64,000 bases of DNA from Microbacterium oxydans (GCF_900095745.1 NZ_FMIR01000017.1:1-64000); one strand, 5' to 3'. Shown: positions 36,507 through 46,094, counted from the first letter of the stretch. Made by a program: numbers and translations. The notes: a model not told the origin generated them from the letters alone.

Positions 36507-36932
36507 ATGCCCGTCACCAGCGAAGCCGCCAGCACCTGGACCGGATCGCTCATGGAGGGATCGGGCACGGTCGCGTTCTCGTCGTCGAACCTCGGCACCT
36601 TCCCGATCAACTGGAAGGCGCGCAGCGAGGGCAGCGACACCACGACCACCCCGGAGGAGCTCATCGCGGCGGCCCACGCCTCGTGCTTCAGCATGGCGCT
36701 CTCTCACGCACTCGCCGAGAACGGCACGCCGCCGGAGCGCGTCAACACGACGGCCTCGGTCACCTTCAAGCCGGGCGTCGGCATCACGGGCAGCCATCTG
36801 AACGTGAACGCGACGGTCCCGAACCTGACGCCCGAGGCGTTCCAGGAGATCGCGGCCGGCGCCAAGACCGGCTGCCCGGTGTCGCAGGCCCTCGCGGGCA
36901 TCGAGATCACGCTCGAAGCGACTCTCGCCTGA
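36507..36932 (+). CDS. OsmC/Ohr-family peroxiredoxin
   Basis: A 141-residue OsmC protein. The two redox cysteines are C60 (AAHASCFSMAL) and C123 (TGCPVSQAL). It reduces organic hydroperoxides using dihydrolipoamide or a similar thiol. GGAGG sits 4-5 nt before the ATG. A TAGGCT hexamer at 36451-36456 would give a leader of about 45 nt that holds a CCCCGC/GCGGGG hairpin. Confidence 0.93.
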   Translation: MPVTSEAASTWTGSLMEGSGTVAFSSSNLGTFPINWKARSEGSDTTTTPEELIAAAHASCFSMALSHALAENGTPPERVNTTASVTFKPGVGITGSHLNVNATVPNLTPEAFQEIAAGAKTGCPVSQALAGIEITLEATLA

Positions 36933-36946
36933 GGAATGATGCGGGG

Positions 36947-37381
36947 TCAGCGACGCGAGAGGCGGATCGCCTCGCGAATGCTGGCCCTGGCATCCTTCCG
37001 GTGGCCGGCCGCATCCTGCACGACACCCAGTCGGTAGCGTGCACGCCAGTCATCATCGGCGGCATCGGCCTCGGCGGTGTATCGCGCGATGAGCGGATCA
37101 GCGTCGGCTCGAGCGATGCGACCGCTGGGGGTCAGTTCCGTCTCCACCGGAGGCATCCCGCCCTCCGCGTCGAGCAGGCGCCCGAGGCGGTCCGCACCGA
37201 AGCCGAACATCATCTCCCGCACCAGCGCCCAGGCACCGATCGGAGCCAGCACCAGCAGCGTGATGCCCATGCCGATCGACACCGGCGAGCCGACCGAGAT
37301 GAACATCACAGCCAGCCAGATGGCGACCGCGAGATAGACCAGCAGCGCCGCGGCCATCAGCCCGACGCCGATCCGCGACAT
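36947..37381 (-). CDS. Membrane protein with tetratricopeptide-like C-terminus
   Basis: A 144-residue protein: two membrane helices (about 5-30 and 35-58), then a soluble tail in which DDDWRARYRLGVVQDAAGHRKDARASIREAI looks like one tetratricopeptide repeat. Function unknown. It starts at the dapB stop: ATG at 37381 gives a 1-nt overlap (TGATG); GTG at 37384 is the alternative. It is therefore co-translated with dapB and converges on osmC. Confidence 0.75.
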   Translation of the reverse strand: MSRIGVGLMAAALLVYLAVAIWLAVMFISVGSPVSIGMGITLLVLAPIGAWALVREMMFGFGADRLGRLLDAEGGMPPVETELTPSGRIARADADPLIARYTAEADAADDDWRARYRLGVVQDAAGHRKDARASIREAIRLSRR

Positions 37382-38121
37382 CACGAGCGGATGCCGATGT
37401 CGATCATGTTCTCCAGGCCGACGATCACACCGCGCGCCTCAACCGCGAACGGGACGGCGAGCCGGATCCCCGGCGCATAGGCGAGCGCCGAGTCGGTGGT
37501 GTCATGCGTGAAGGTCAGCGACTCGCCGGGGCCCGACAGAATGACCTCCTGCTTGGCGACGACACCGGGGCGCCGCAACGAGTGGATCGGCACGCTGCCG
37601 ACCTGCTGACCGCGTGCACGCTGATCCGCATGCGGAGCGCTGACCGGGCCTTGCTCCGCACGGGCGGCCGCGATGAGCTCGGCGGTGCGCACCGCCGTGC
37701 CGCTCGGCGAATCGATCTTGGTCTCACGGTGCGCTTCGACGATCTCGGCGGAGCCGAAGAACGGGGCGGCGGCCGCAGCCAGTGCCGACCCGAGTACCGA
37801 GCCGAGTGAGAAGTTCGGGATGAAGACGACCCCGGTGCCGGCAGCCTCGACGAGCGGACGCACGAGGGCGATCCGCTCCGAGGACCACCCGGACGTCGCG
37901 ACGAGGACGTTGGTGCCCCGTTCGACGGCGGCGCGGACGACCTCGATGCTGACCTGGGGCGTGGAGGCATCGACGACGAGATCGGCTCCGTCCAGTTCGG
38001 AGAGATCACTCGACGAGGTCAGCACACGGCTCACCTCGAAGCCTTCGAGCTCATCGATCACCGCTCCGATGATCGTGCCGAGCTTCCCGGTTCCGCCGAC
38101 GAGGGCTACCTGCGTGGTCAT
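37381..38121 (-). CDS. dapB: 4-hydroxy-tetrahydrodipicolinate reductase
   Basis: A 246-residue DapB. The nucleotide-binding GGTGKLG is at 9-15; the catalytic EAHRETK places H131 and K135, followed by SPSGTA (138-143) for substrate. It reduces the DapA product with NAD(P)H. TAGACT at 38128-38133 lies 6 nt before the ATG, so this unit, like dapA and dapF, appears leaderless. Confidence 0.95.
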   Translation of the reverse strand: MTTQVALVGGTGKLGTIIGAVIDELEGFEVSRVLTSSSDLSELDGADLVVDASTPQVSIEVVRAAVERGTNVLVATSGWSSERIALVRPLVEAAGTGVVFIPNFSLGSVLGSALAAAAAPFFGSAEIVEAHRETKIDSPSGTAVRTAELIAAARAEQGPVSAPHADQRARGQQVGSVPIHSLRRPGVVAKQEVILSGPGESLTFTHDTTDSALAYAPGIRLAVPFAVEARGVIVGLENMIDIGIRS

Positions 38122-38127
38122 GCGTCC

Positions 38128-38133
38128 AGTCTA
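38128..38133 (-). promoter_or_regulatory. -10 TAGACT of dapB, leaderless
   Basis: TAGACT, then GGACGC, then the dapB ATG. Confidence 0.5.
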
Positions 38134-38195
38134 TTTCGCGGGACGCGGTCCGGCCGGGGGCGCGCGGGCGGTCTCCGCCGTTCGGGAGCGAGAGC

Positions 38196-38798
38196 TCAGA
38201 CGAGAAGCGCGTCGGGGATTCCCGTTCGCAGCTCCACCGGAAGATGCCCGGTGTCGTTGTGCGTGAGAAGCGTCCACGGACGCCCCTGCTTCTGCGCGAT
38301 GACCGTCAGACCGCAGTGGGACTGGTTCAACGTCATCCACCGCCACTCAGGCGCTGCGAGCACCTCGCGCACGAACCACGAGATCACGAAGTTGTGTGTG
38401 ATCAGCACCTCATGCACCTCCCCGGTCTTGCGCACGAGGAACTCCTCGACGGCATCCGACATCTGTGCGCGCCCCGCCTCGATCTCGGCTTCGGTGACCG
38501 AGCCGAAGAATGGCTCGAACACTGCGGGAGTCTCCTCGGTCATCCCGGTGGGGACGCAGTCGAAGAGCAGTGCGGTGGGCTCAGGGTCGACGGACGGCAG
38601 ACGAGCAGCGATCGCTCGAGCCGTCTCGTTCGCGCGGAGCAACGGCGAATGCCAGACCGCGTCGAGCGGAAGCCCGGACAGCCGGTCGGCGATCAGCTCC
38701 GCCTGACGCTGCCCTCGAGGAGAAAGGGGTCCGTCGGCGAGACCATGCTCTGCATCCTGATGTTCACCGTGTCTGACCAGATATATGTAGTGCGTCAC
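38196..38798 (-). CDS. Histidine phosphatase family protein (phosphoglycerate-mutase-like)
   Basis: A 200-residue enzyme with LVRHGEHQ at 7-14 (phospho-histidine H10) and a second catalytic histidine in ITHNFVISW. The family includes cofactor-dependent mutases and many phosphatases; the length and charge pattern point to a phosphatase of unknown substrate. The start is GTG at 38798; I see neither a clear ribosome site nor a -10, so it is less certain than the rest. Confidence 0.86.
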   Translation of the reverse strand: MTHYIYLVRHGEHQDAEHGLADGPLSPRGQRQAELIADRLSGLPLDAVWHSPLLRANETARAIAARLPSVDPEPTALLFDCVPTGMTEETPAVFEPFFGSVTEAEIEAGRAQMSDAVEEFLVRKTGEVHEVLITHNFVISWFVREVLAAPEWRWMTLNQSHCGLTVIAQKQGRPWTLLTHNDTGHLPVELRTGIPDALLV

Positions 38799-38837
38799 AA
38801 CTCGCTCGCTTCATCGCCAGCATCCGCCGGGCCTTGA

Positions 38838-38861
38838 TCCCACCCTATGTCACGGGTGGGA
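38838..38861 (-). terminator. Hairpin after the aldo/keto reductase gene
   Basis: TCCCACCC and GGGTGGGA form an 8-bp stem with an 8-nt loop, 6 nt past the stop codon of the minus-strand gene. No T-run follows. Confidence 0.5.
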
Positions 38862-38867
38862 CGATGC

Positions 38868-39893
38868 TCAGTTACCGGCCCGGGTCAACTCGGCGACGTG
38901 GCTCCGCGAGAGCGAAACACCGGCGCCCTGCATGAGTTCGTCGACATGATCCGTCGCGAAAGTGTTCACGATCGGTGCCGCGATCGTGCGCTGAGCGAGC
39001 AGCCAGGCGACCGAGACCGCCGCCACCGGCACAGCCAGTTCTTCAGCCACCTGGTCGAGTGCGCGCAGGATCTTGATCCCCCGCCGATTCAGGTGCCCGC
39101 GCAGCTGCTCGCCACGCACGCCCCGTGAGGTGAGGGCCTTGTTGCGGTGACGCCCCGAGAGGAAACCGTGCTCGAGCGCGTGCGACGGGGTGACCGCGAG
39201 GTTCTGTGCGCCGGCGACGAGGCGCAGGTCGCCTTCGAACGGCTGACGACGGATCAGGTTGTACGGCGCATCGATCACCTGGATGCGCGGATAACCGGCC
39301 GAGGCGAGGATCCGTGCCTCGACGAGGCGCTCCGGCGACAGGCCGAAGGCTCCGACGGCACCGACCTTCCCCGCGTCCGACAGCCATTCGACGGTCGCCA
39401 AGGTGTCTTCGAGGTTGGTCGTCGCGTCGAGCGTGGCGTCGAGATACAGCACATCGATGCGCTCTACCCCGAGCCGTGTCAGCGACCCCTCGACCGCACG
39501 CACGAGGTTGACGGAACCCAGCCCCGGATTGTCGGCGTGGGCTCCGATGCGCACGCTCAGCACCGCGTGATCGCGTCGGCCGCGCGATCGCAGCCACTGC
39601 CCGATGATGTGCTCGCTGCGTCCGCCGGAGAATCCGTCGGCCGTGTGGATGGCGTTGCCGCCGAACTCCATGTAGCGATCGAGGATGCCGTGGCTGGTCT
39701 CGAGGTCGACGTTCCAGCCGAACTCGGCGGCACCCAGCATCAGCGGGAAGGTCTCATAGCCGGTCTCGCCGAGCGGGACGCGGATCGTCTCCCCTACCCC
39801 CGGTCCGACGATGGGGATAGGTGCGGACGGGTGCTCGGCATGCTGCTGGGCGCGATCGGCCGACGCTCCTGCGCCTACGCTGAACAACCGCAT
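38868..39893 (-). CDS. Aldo/keto reductase-fold protein lacking most catalytic residues
   Basis: A 341-residue protein with the AKR barrel pattern (NAIHTADGFSGGRSEHIIGQWL, VRAVEGSLTRLGVERIDVLYL, GAVGAFGLSPERL). The catalytic aspartate is kept (D86), but the tyrosine is phenylalanine (F88), the lysine is arginine (R115) and the histidine is aspartate (D152). A normal AKR reaction is therefore unlikely; it may be a non-redox or regulatory relative. The first 35 residues are an extra, alanine-rich segment and the true start could be later. It stands alone between the phosphatase and pnp. Confidence 0.8.
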   Translation of the reverse strand: MRLFSVGAGASADRAQQHAEHPSAPIPIVGPGVGETIRVPLGETGYETFPLMLGAAEFGWNVDLETSHGILDRYMEFGGNAIHTADGFSGGRSEHIIGQWLRSRGRRDHAVLSVRIGAHADNPGLGSVNLVRAVEGSLTRLGVERIDVLYLDATLDATTNLEDTLATVEWLSDAGKVGAVGAFGLSPERLVEARILASAGYPRIQVIDAPYNLIRRQPFEGDLRLVAGAQNLAVTPSHALEHGFLSGRHRNKALTSRGVRGEQLRGHLNRRGIKILRALDQVAEELAVPVAAVSVAWLLAQRTIAAPIVNTFATDHVDELMQGAGVSLSRSHVAELTRAGN

Positions 39894-40058
39894 ACTCTCT
39901 CACCCCCGCGTCGATCGGTGCGTGCCGACCTGCGTACCTGCTGGATCTGCACCCCCCGGTGCGTACTTCGAGGGTAAGCGAATTCATCGAACGCCCTGAC
40001 CAATCCGGGGAACGGCGCGGAAACGGCCGATAACGATTTGATCACACCGGGATGCGCC

Positions 40059-40097
40059 GGAACCCGGGCCCGTCCTCGACGGACGGACCCGGGTTCC
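40059..40097 (-). terminator. Terminator hairpin after pnp
   Basis: Arms at 40059-40075 and 40081-40097 form a 17-bp stem with one mismatch (ends GGAACCCGGG/CCCGGGTTCC) and a 5-nt loop, 17 nt past the pnp stop. No T-run. The rest of the 220-bp gap up to the AKR start shows no gene. Confidence 0.75.
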
Positions 40098-40113
40098 GGT
40101 TCGATCTCTGCGC

Positions 40114-42390
40114 TTACTCGGCGGCCGCGTCTTCTGCGGGCGCTACCTCAGCGGCGGCGGCATCGTCGAGAACAGGCTCGAGCGAAAGCTTGCCGCGGTC
40201 GTCGATCTTCGTGATCTTGACGAGGATCTTCTGACCGACCGACAGCACGTCGTCGACGTTCTCCACACGCTTGCCACCGGCGAGCTTGCGCACCTCGGTG
40301 ACGTGGAGCAGGCCGTCCTTGCCCGGGAGCAGCGAGATGAACGCACCGAAGGTGGCGATCTTCACGACGGTGCCGAGGAACTGCTCCCCGATCTCCGGGT
40401 TGGTGGGGTTGGCGATCGCGTTGACCTGGGCGCGAGCGGCCTCGGCCGCGGGGCCGTCGGTCGCACCGATGTAGACGGTGCCGTCCTCCTCGATGGAGAT
40501 CTGCGCCCCGGTCTCGTCCTGGATCGCGTTGATCGTCTTGCCCTTCGGGCCGATCAGCTCACCGATCTTGTCGACCGGGATCTGCACGCTGATGACGCGC
40601 GGCGCGGTGGGCGCCATCTCGTCAGGTGCGTCGATCGCAGCGTTCAGGACGTTGAGGATCGTGAGGCGAGCCTCGCGAGCCTGCGTCAGCGCGCCCGTGA
40701 GCACCGACGTCGGGATGCCGTCGAGCTTCGTGTCGAGCTGGATCGCCGTGACGAAGTCACTCGTTCCCGCGACCTTGAAGTCCATGTCACCGAGAGCGTC
40801 TTCCGCGCCGAGGATGTCGGTCAGCGCCGCGTAGCGGGTCTCGCCGTTGACCTCGTCGGAGACGAGACCCATCGCGATACCGGCGACGGGGGCGCGCAGC
40901 GGCACACCCGCGTTCAGCAGTGACAGGGTCGACGCGCACACGGAGCCCATCGACGTCGAGCCGTTGGAGCTCAGCGCCTCGGACACCTGACGGATCGCGT
41001 AGGGGAACTCCTCGCGGCTCGGCAGCACCGGCACGAGTGCGCGCTCGGCGAGGAAGCCGTGCCCGATCTCGCGACGCTTCGGCGAACCGACACGGCCGGT
41101 CTCACCGGTCGAGTAGGGCGGGAAGTTGTAGTGGTGCATGTAGCGCTTGCTCGTGACCGGCGACAGCGAGTCGATCTGCTGCTCCATCTTGAGCATGTTC
41201 AGCGTGGTGACACCCAGGATCTGAGTCTCGCCGCGCTGGAAGACCGCGGAACCGTGCACGCGCGGGATGACCTGCACCTCGGCGTCGAGCGGGCGGATGT
41301 CCGCGAGCCCACGGCCGTCGATGCGAGCACCCTCGGTGAGGATGCGACCACGGACGATCTTCTTCGTGACCGACTTGTACGCCGCGGAGAACTCGAGCGG
41401 AGCCGCAGCCGGGAGCGAACCCGCCTCGGTGGCCTCGATGAGCTCGGCCTTGACGCGGTCCTTGATCGCGTCGTCAGCGGTCTGACGCTCGACCTTGTCG
41501 GCGATCTGGTAGACGCCGACGAGCTCGTCGTAGGAGCGGCCGGCGACGAAGTCGTAGACCTCCTGGCTGTACGCCGGGAAGACCGGGTAGACGCCCGGCT
41601 CCTTCGATGCGGTCGCAGCGAGCTCGGCCTGAGCCTTGACGAGCTGAGCGATGAAGGGCTTCGAGGCCTCGAGGCCCTGGGCCACGACCTCTTCGTTCGG
41701 CTTCGTGGCGCCGGCCTTGATCAGGTTCCAGCTGCCCTCGGTGGCCTCAGCCTCGACCATCATGATGGCGACGTCTTCCGTGCCATCGGCCTTGGTGACG
41801 ACACGACCGGCGACGATCAGGTCGAACACGGCCTCCGAGACCTGCTCGGCGTTCGGGAACGCGACCCACTGGTCGTCGTTCTGGCCGTTGCCCGGGATGA
41901 ACGCGAGGCGCACACCGGCGACCGGGCCCGAGAACGGGAGACCCGAGATCTGCGTGGACGCCGACGCGGCGTTGATCGCGAGAGCGTCGTAGAACTCGCC
42001 CGGAGCGATCGACATGACGGTGATGACGACCTGGACCTCGTTGCGCAGGCCGTCGACGAACGACGGGCGCAGCGGACGGTCGATCAGACGGCAGACGAGG
42101 ATCGCCTCGGTGGAGGGGCGGCCCTCGCGACGGAAGAACGAGCCGGGGATCTTGCCGGCGGCGTAGGAGCGCTCCTCGACGTCGACCGTCAGCGGGAAGA
42201 AGTCGAAGCCTTCGCGCGGGTGCTTGCCTGCGCTGGTGGCCGAGAGGAGCATGGTCTCGCCGTCGAGGTACGCGGCGACTGCGCCCTGAGCCTGCTGCGC
42301 GAGGCGGCCGGTCTCGAAGCGGATGGTGCGGGTGCCGAAGCGGCCGTTGTCGAGAACGGCCTCGGTGGCGGTGATTTCAGGACCTTCCAA
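40114..42390 (-). CDS. pnp: Polynucleotide phosphorylase / guanosine pentaphosphate synthetase
   Basis: A 758-residue PNPase with two RNase PH domains (about 20-150 and 350-580), then KH ([26 protein letters not shown]) and S1 ([30 protein letters not shown]) RNA-binding domains and a short acidic tail. It degrades RNA 3'-5' with phosphate; the actinobacterial enzyme can also make (p)ppGpp-type nucleotides. Start: TTG at 42390, with AAGGAG 7 nt upstream. rpsO, which often precedes pnp, is not here; instead there is a leader of about 195 nt. Confidence 0.97.
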   Translation of the reverse strand: MEGPEITATEAVLDNGRFGTRTIRFETGRLAQQAQGAVAAYLDGETMLLSATSAGKHPREGFDFFPLTVDVEERSYAAGKIPGSFFRREGRPSTEAILVCRLIDRPLRPSFVDGLRNEVQVVITVMSIAPGEFYDALAINAASASTQISGLPFSGPVAGVRLAFIPGNGQNDDQWVAFPNAEQVSEAVFDLIVAGRVVTKADGTEDVAIMMVEAEATEGSWNLIKAGATKPNEEVVAQGLEASKPFIAQLVKAQAELAATASKEPGVYPVFPAYSQEVYDFVAGRSYDELVGVYQIADKVERQTADDAIKDRVKAELIEATEAGSLPAAAPLEFSAAYKSVTKKIVRGRILTEGARIDGRGLADIRPLDAEVQVIPRVHGSAVFQRGETQILGVTTLNMLKMEQQIDSLSPVTSKRYMHHYNFPPYSTGETGRVGSPKRREIGHGFLAERALVPVLPSREEFPYAIRQVSEALSSNGSTSMGSVCASTLSLLNAGVPLRAPVAGIAMGLVSDEVNGETRYAALTDILGAEDALGDMDFKVAGTSDFVTAIQLDTKLDGIPTSVLTGALTQAREARLTILNVLNAAIDAPDEMAPTAPRVISVQIPVDKIGELIGPKGKTINAIQDETGAQISIEEDGTVYIGATDGPAAEAARAQVNAIANPTNPEIGEQFLGTVVKIATFGAFISLLPGKDGLLHVTEVRKLAGGKRVENVDDVLSVGQKILVKITKIDDRGKLSLEPVLDDAAAAEVAPAEDAAAE

Positions 42391-42621
42391 GAGGTCTCTC
42401 CTTCTTTGTTTAGACTCGCGAGTCCATGTGACGCGCGAGCGTATTCAAAGGAGCGGAACGGAAGGGTTCGGGCGCGCGGGCATTCCCGCGAATGTCGCCT
42501 GCGCTGGCCACCAGTAGAAAGCCACCCGACATGTCCTGCCGAGGAACCCACCACAGGGGACCAGCTTCTCCGCCGCTCGCTCCATGAGTCGATATTCGAT
42601 TGTGCGATTGACACACGTCAA
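42391..42621 (-). promoter_or_regulatory. pnp promoter and long structured leader
   Basis: On the minus strand TTGACG (42616-42621), an 18-bp spacer and GAATAT (42592-42597) form a good sigma-A promoter with start near 42585. The resulting leader of about 195 nt carries CGCGGG-CATT-CCCGCG (42475-42490) and a 12-bp palindrome GACTCGCGAGTC (42413-42424) just upstream of the AAGGAG ribosome site. This suggests post-transcriptional control of pnp. The remaining 42622-42751 holds nothing recognisable. Confidence 0.6.
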
Positions 42622-42751
42622 CCTCGTCCACCCTACCAGCGGACGTCGCAAAACCCACGTCACCGCAGCAGCGCGGAGTGGACAGGCGCCGGCCACGGAA
42701 CGTTCACCGAGCGGATGCCGCGCCGTGGCGGGAGTCCGTTGTGCTGTCTCC

Positions 42752-44062
42752 ATGCGCATGTCAGTGATCGGCTGCGGGTACCTCGGTGCCGTGCACGCCG
42801 CCGCCATGGCCTCGATCGGACACGACGTCATCGGCATCGACGTCGACGAGCGGAAGGTGGCCGCGCTCAACGCGGGCTCCGCACCGTTCTTCGAGCCACA
42901 GCTGACGGAGCTGCTCATCGAGGGGCGGGAGTCCGGTCGGCTCCGGTTCAGCGGTCGGCTGGCGGATGCCGCCGGCGCGCAGGTGCACTTCCTCGCGGTG
43001 GGGACGCCGCAGATCCCGGGCGGTCACGCCGCCGACCTCCGATACGTCGATGCGGCGATCGACGGGCTGCTCCCCCACCTCCGCCCCGGCGACGTGATCG
43101 CGGGGAAGTCGACCGTGCCGGTCGGCACCGCCGCACGACTCGCGACCCGCGTCGCCGACTCCGGCGCGACCGTGGTGTGGAATCCCGAGTTCCTTCGAGA
43201 GGGCTGGGCCGTGCACGACACGCTGACCCCGGACCGGTTGGTGGTCGGCGCCGAGCCGGACGCGGCCGGTGAACGCGGCGTCGCGGTGCTGCGCGAGGTC
43301 TACGCGGCGGCTGTCGAGGCCGGGACGCCGTTCCTGGTGACCGACCTCGCCACGGCGGAACTGGTGAAGGGCGCCGCGAACGCCTTTCTCGCGACCAAGA
43401 TCTCGTTCATCAACGCGATGGCGGAGATTGCTGAGGCTTCCGGCGCCGACGTGGCGCTGCTCGCCGACGCTCTCGGCCACGACTCGCGGATCGGTCGGCG
43501 CTACCTCGGCGCCGGCATCGGCTTCGGCGGCGGATGCCTGCCGAAGGACATCCGCGCATTCGCCGCGCGTGCGGAGGAGCTGGGTCGCGGTGAAGCTGTC
43601 GGCTTCCTCCACGAGGTGGACGCGATCAACCTCCGGCGCCGCGAGCGGGCCGTGCAGCTCATCGTGGACGCGCTGGGCGGGCTCGTGTTCGGGCGCCGGA
43701 TCGCCGTTCTCGGCGCCGCGTTCAAACCGTTCAGCGACGACATCCGCGACTCCCCCGGCCTCGACGTCGCTGTCCGTCTGCGTGGGCTCGGCGCAGACGT
43801 CGTCGTGACCGACCCCGCGGCTCTCGACAATGCCGCCGCCGCCCATCCGCAGCTCGGCTATGAGCGACACCGTGATGATGCGCTTCGGGAAGCGGATGCG
43901 GTCGTGATCGTGACCGAGTGGGACGAGTACCGCCGCGACCTCTCCCCTGCCCACGCCGGCGGTCTGGTTCGCGGACGGATCATCATCGACGGGCGCAACT
44001 GCCTCGACGCGGCGGCCTGGCGCGCAGCGGGCTGGCAGTACCACGGCATGGGTCGGCGCTGA
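42752..44062 (+). CDS. UDP-glucose 6-dehydrogenase family protein
   Basis: A 436-residue UDP-sugar dehydrogenase: Rossmann GCGYLG (7-12), substrate lysine in VKGAANAFLATKISFIN, and the catalytic cysteine C262 in GFGGGCLPKD; the C-terminal domain has GAAFKPFSDDIRDSP. It oxidises UDP-glucose to UDP-glucuronate, a precursor for polysaccharide or glycolipid. Start: ATG at 42752, directly before the first strand; the ATG two codons later is possible, and the open frame 56 codons upstream looks non-coding. It converges on the glycosyltransferase fusion gene. Confidence 0.92.
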   Translation: MRMSVIGCGYLGAVHAAAMASIGHDVIGIDVDERKVAALNAGSAPFFEPQLTELLIEGRESGRLRFSGRLADAAGAQVHFLAVGTPQIPGGHAADLRYVDAAIDGLLPHLRPGDVIAGKSTVPVGTAARLATRVADSGATVVWNPEFLREGWAVHDTLTPDRLVVGAEPDAAGERGVAVLREVYAAAVEAGTPFLVTDLATAELVKGAANAFLATKISFINAMAEIAEASGADVALLADALGHDSRIGRRYLGAGIGFGGGCLPKDIRAFAARAEELGRGEAVGFLHEVDAINLRRRERAVQLIVDALGGLVFGRRIAVLGAAFKPFSDDIRDSPGLDVAVRLRGLGADVVVTDPAALDNAAAAHPQLGYERHRDDALREADAVVIVTEWDEYRRDLSPAHAGGLVRGRIIIDGRNCLDAAAWRAAGWQYHGMGRR

Positions 44063-44101
44063 TCGGCCCCGGCCGTCGGCGGTGAGGTAACGCGACGCGA
44101 G

Positions 44102-46042
44102 TCAGCCGACGTTCGCCCACCGCGCCGCGGATGAGCGCCCGAGATACACGTAGTCGTCATGCTTCGCCGCGCGACCGTCGCCCGCCGCGCGTCCGTGCAG
44201 GCGGCGCCAGACCCAGGGCAAGGCGTGTCGGCGCCACCACACGCCCGCGCCGATCGGCTCGTGCTCGTGCAGGGCAGCGTCCAGGATGCCCAGGGCATCC
44301 GCATCGGGCACCCCCAGCATCTCGGCCGCTCGATACGCGAGGAGACGATGGCCACGACTGCTCAGATGCACCAGGTCCTCACCCCAGTTCGGCCGCTCGG
44401 CCAGTGCAGGATGCAGATCCGTGTCGATCAGGATCGCTCCCGTGCGCGCGGCGACCCCCGCCAACGCCGTCGCGAACGCGGCGAAGCGCCGTGTATAGAT
44501 CGCCGCCGCCCGACGTCCCGGCAGGAACGGCGTGACCAGCAGCACATCCGCACCGATCGCCCGCAGCCGCACGACGGCGTGCTCCACCTCCGCGGCGAGC
44601 GCTGCGACGTCGACACGATGCTTCACGAGATCGTTCGCTCCGATGAGGATCGAGATGAGGTCAGGATGCAGCTCGAGCGCACGCTCCAGCTGTCGACCGC
44701 ACACATCGCGCACGCGCTTCGACCTGATCGCGAGGTTCGCATAGTGGAGCCCTCCCCGCGCGGCGAGCAGCAATGCGAGCCGATCGGCCCAACCGCGCAG
44801 GGCGCCATCCGGGGCGGGATCGCAGAGTCCCTCGGTGAGCGAATCCCCCAGCGCGACGAAGCGGCGCCAGCGATGCGCGGTGACCGGCGGCGGGGAATCC
44901 GGCCGGGTGACGCGGCGAGCGCGCGAAGCCGCATCCACCCGCTGCAGCAGCCGCGCCTCCTCGAAGTGGCCGAGCAGTTGATCGCACACGCTCGCCCAGC
45001 TGCGACTCTGCACTGCATCACGACCGGCTTCTCCGAACGCCCGCCGCTTTCGCGCGTCGCCTGCCAGATCGGCCACTCGCATCCGCAGGTCATCGAGGTT
45101 GCCGGGGCGGTACAGCCATCCGTCGACGCCCATGCGAACGAGGTCGAGGGGCCCGCCGCGCCCGGTCGCGATCACCGGGACCCCGCTGGCGTGCGCCTCC
45201 TGCAGGGTCTGCCCGAACGTCTCGCTCTCCCCGGGGTGCACGAAGACGTCGAACGACGCCATGGCCGCGGCGAGCGCAGACCCGTCGAGGTGGCCGAGGA
45301 ACACGGCATCCGGGAGCAGCCCCTCCAACCGTGCTCTGCTGGGGCCGTCTCCGACGATCACCAGGCGCGCCCCCGGGAGGTCGCGGAGCACGACGAGGTC
45401 CTCGACCTGCTTCTCCGGGGCGAGGCGGCCGACGTATCCGATCACGACCTCGGCATTCCACTCGGCACGCAGCGCAGGGTCCCGACGCACCGGCTGGAAG
45501 CGTTCCGCGTCGACGCCCCTTCCCCAGTGGCGCACGCGATCCACTCCGAGTGCGGCGAGCTGCTGGGCTGCATCCGCGGAGGGAGCGAGTGTCATCGTCG
45601 CTCGTCGGTGCAGCCGCGCGATGTGCGTCTGGGCGATGCCGGTCGCCGCGGCGACCCCGTAGCGCTCCGTATAGGCCGCGACGTCGGTCTGGTAGGCGGC
45701 GACGCTGGCGACCCCGATCCGCTCAGCGGAGATCACCCCACGCCAACCGAGCGCGAACGGCGAGGCGAGGTGCACGACATCCGGCTGGAAGCGGCGCAGG
45801 GACGCGGCGATGCGCGGGACGCCAGACGTGCCGACCCTGACGTTGTGATAGCCCGGAAGCGCGAGGCTCGGAATAGCCTCGATCGACACTCCGCGCACCG
45901 CCCCGGGGATCCCGACCGCGGCGGGGGCGATCACGTGGGCATCGTGCCCGCGGTGCTCGAGGTGTCTCAGGATCTGCAGCACTGACCCGGTGACGCCGTT
46001 CATGTGCGGAAGGAAGGACTCCGTGACGATCGCTACTCTCAC
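44102..46042 (-). CDS. Fusion protein: GT4 glycosyltransferase plus SGNH/GDSL hydrolase
   Basis: One 646-residue open frame with two enzymes. Residues 1-370 are a GT-B family 4 glycosyltransferase: VRVAIVTESFLPHMNGVTGSV at the start, GRLAPEK (205-211), and GESETFGQTLQEAHASGVPV (271-290) for the nucleotide-sugar; it is closest in pattern to mannosyltransferases of the MgtA/PimB group. Residues 393-575 are an SGNH hydrolase: GDSL (399-402), GAND (468-471) and D556/H559. A basic C-terminal tail follows. Start: GTG at 46042 with CATCCT 6 nt before it; the 22 codons upstream do not match the family. Substrates unknown; a glycolipid or wall-polymer role is inferred. Confidence 0.87.
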   Translation of the reverse strand: MRVAIVTESFLPHMNGVTGSVLQILRHLEHRGHDAHVIAPAAVGIPGAVRGVSIEAIPSLALPGYHNVRVGTSGVPRIAASLRRFQPDVVHLASPFALGWRGVISAERIGVASVAAYQTDVAAYTERYGVAAATGIAQTHIARLHRRATMTLAPSADAAQQLAALGVDRVRHWGRGVDAERFQPVRRDPALRAEWNAEVVIGYVGRLAPEKQVEDLVVLRDLPGARLVIVGDGPSRARLEGLLPDAVFLGHLDGSALAAAMASFDVFVHPGESETFGQTLQEAHASGVPVIATGRGGPLDLVRMGVDGWLYRPGNLDDLRMRVADLAGDARKRRAFGEAGRDAVQSRSWASVCDQLLGHFEEARLLQRVDAASRARRVTRPDSPPPVTAHRWRRFVALGDSLTEGLCDPAPDGALRGWADRLALLLAARGGLHYANLAIRSKRVRDVCGRQLERALELHPDLISILIGANDLVKHRVDVAALAAEVEHAVVRLRAIGADVLLVTPFLPGRRAAAIYTRRFAAFATALAGVAARTGAILIDTDLHPALAERPNWGEDLVHLSSRGHRLLAYRAAEMLGVPDADALGILDAALHEHEPIGAGVWWRRHALPWVWRRLHGRAAGDGRAAKHDDYVYLGRSSAARWANVG

Positions 46043-46094
46043 AGCCTCAGGATGACCGTGCTCCGACGCTGCAGTCGCCACAAACGGCTTGCGG

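Noticed and set aside
42445..42600. Small minus-strand open frame upstream of pnp as a possible rpsO or leader peptide
   Set aside because: No similarity to ribosomal protein S15, no ribosome site, and it overlaps the predicted hairpins of the pnp leader.
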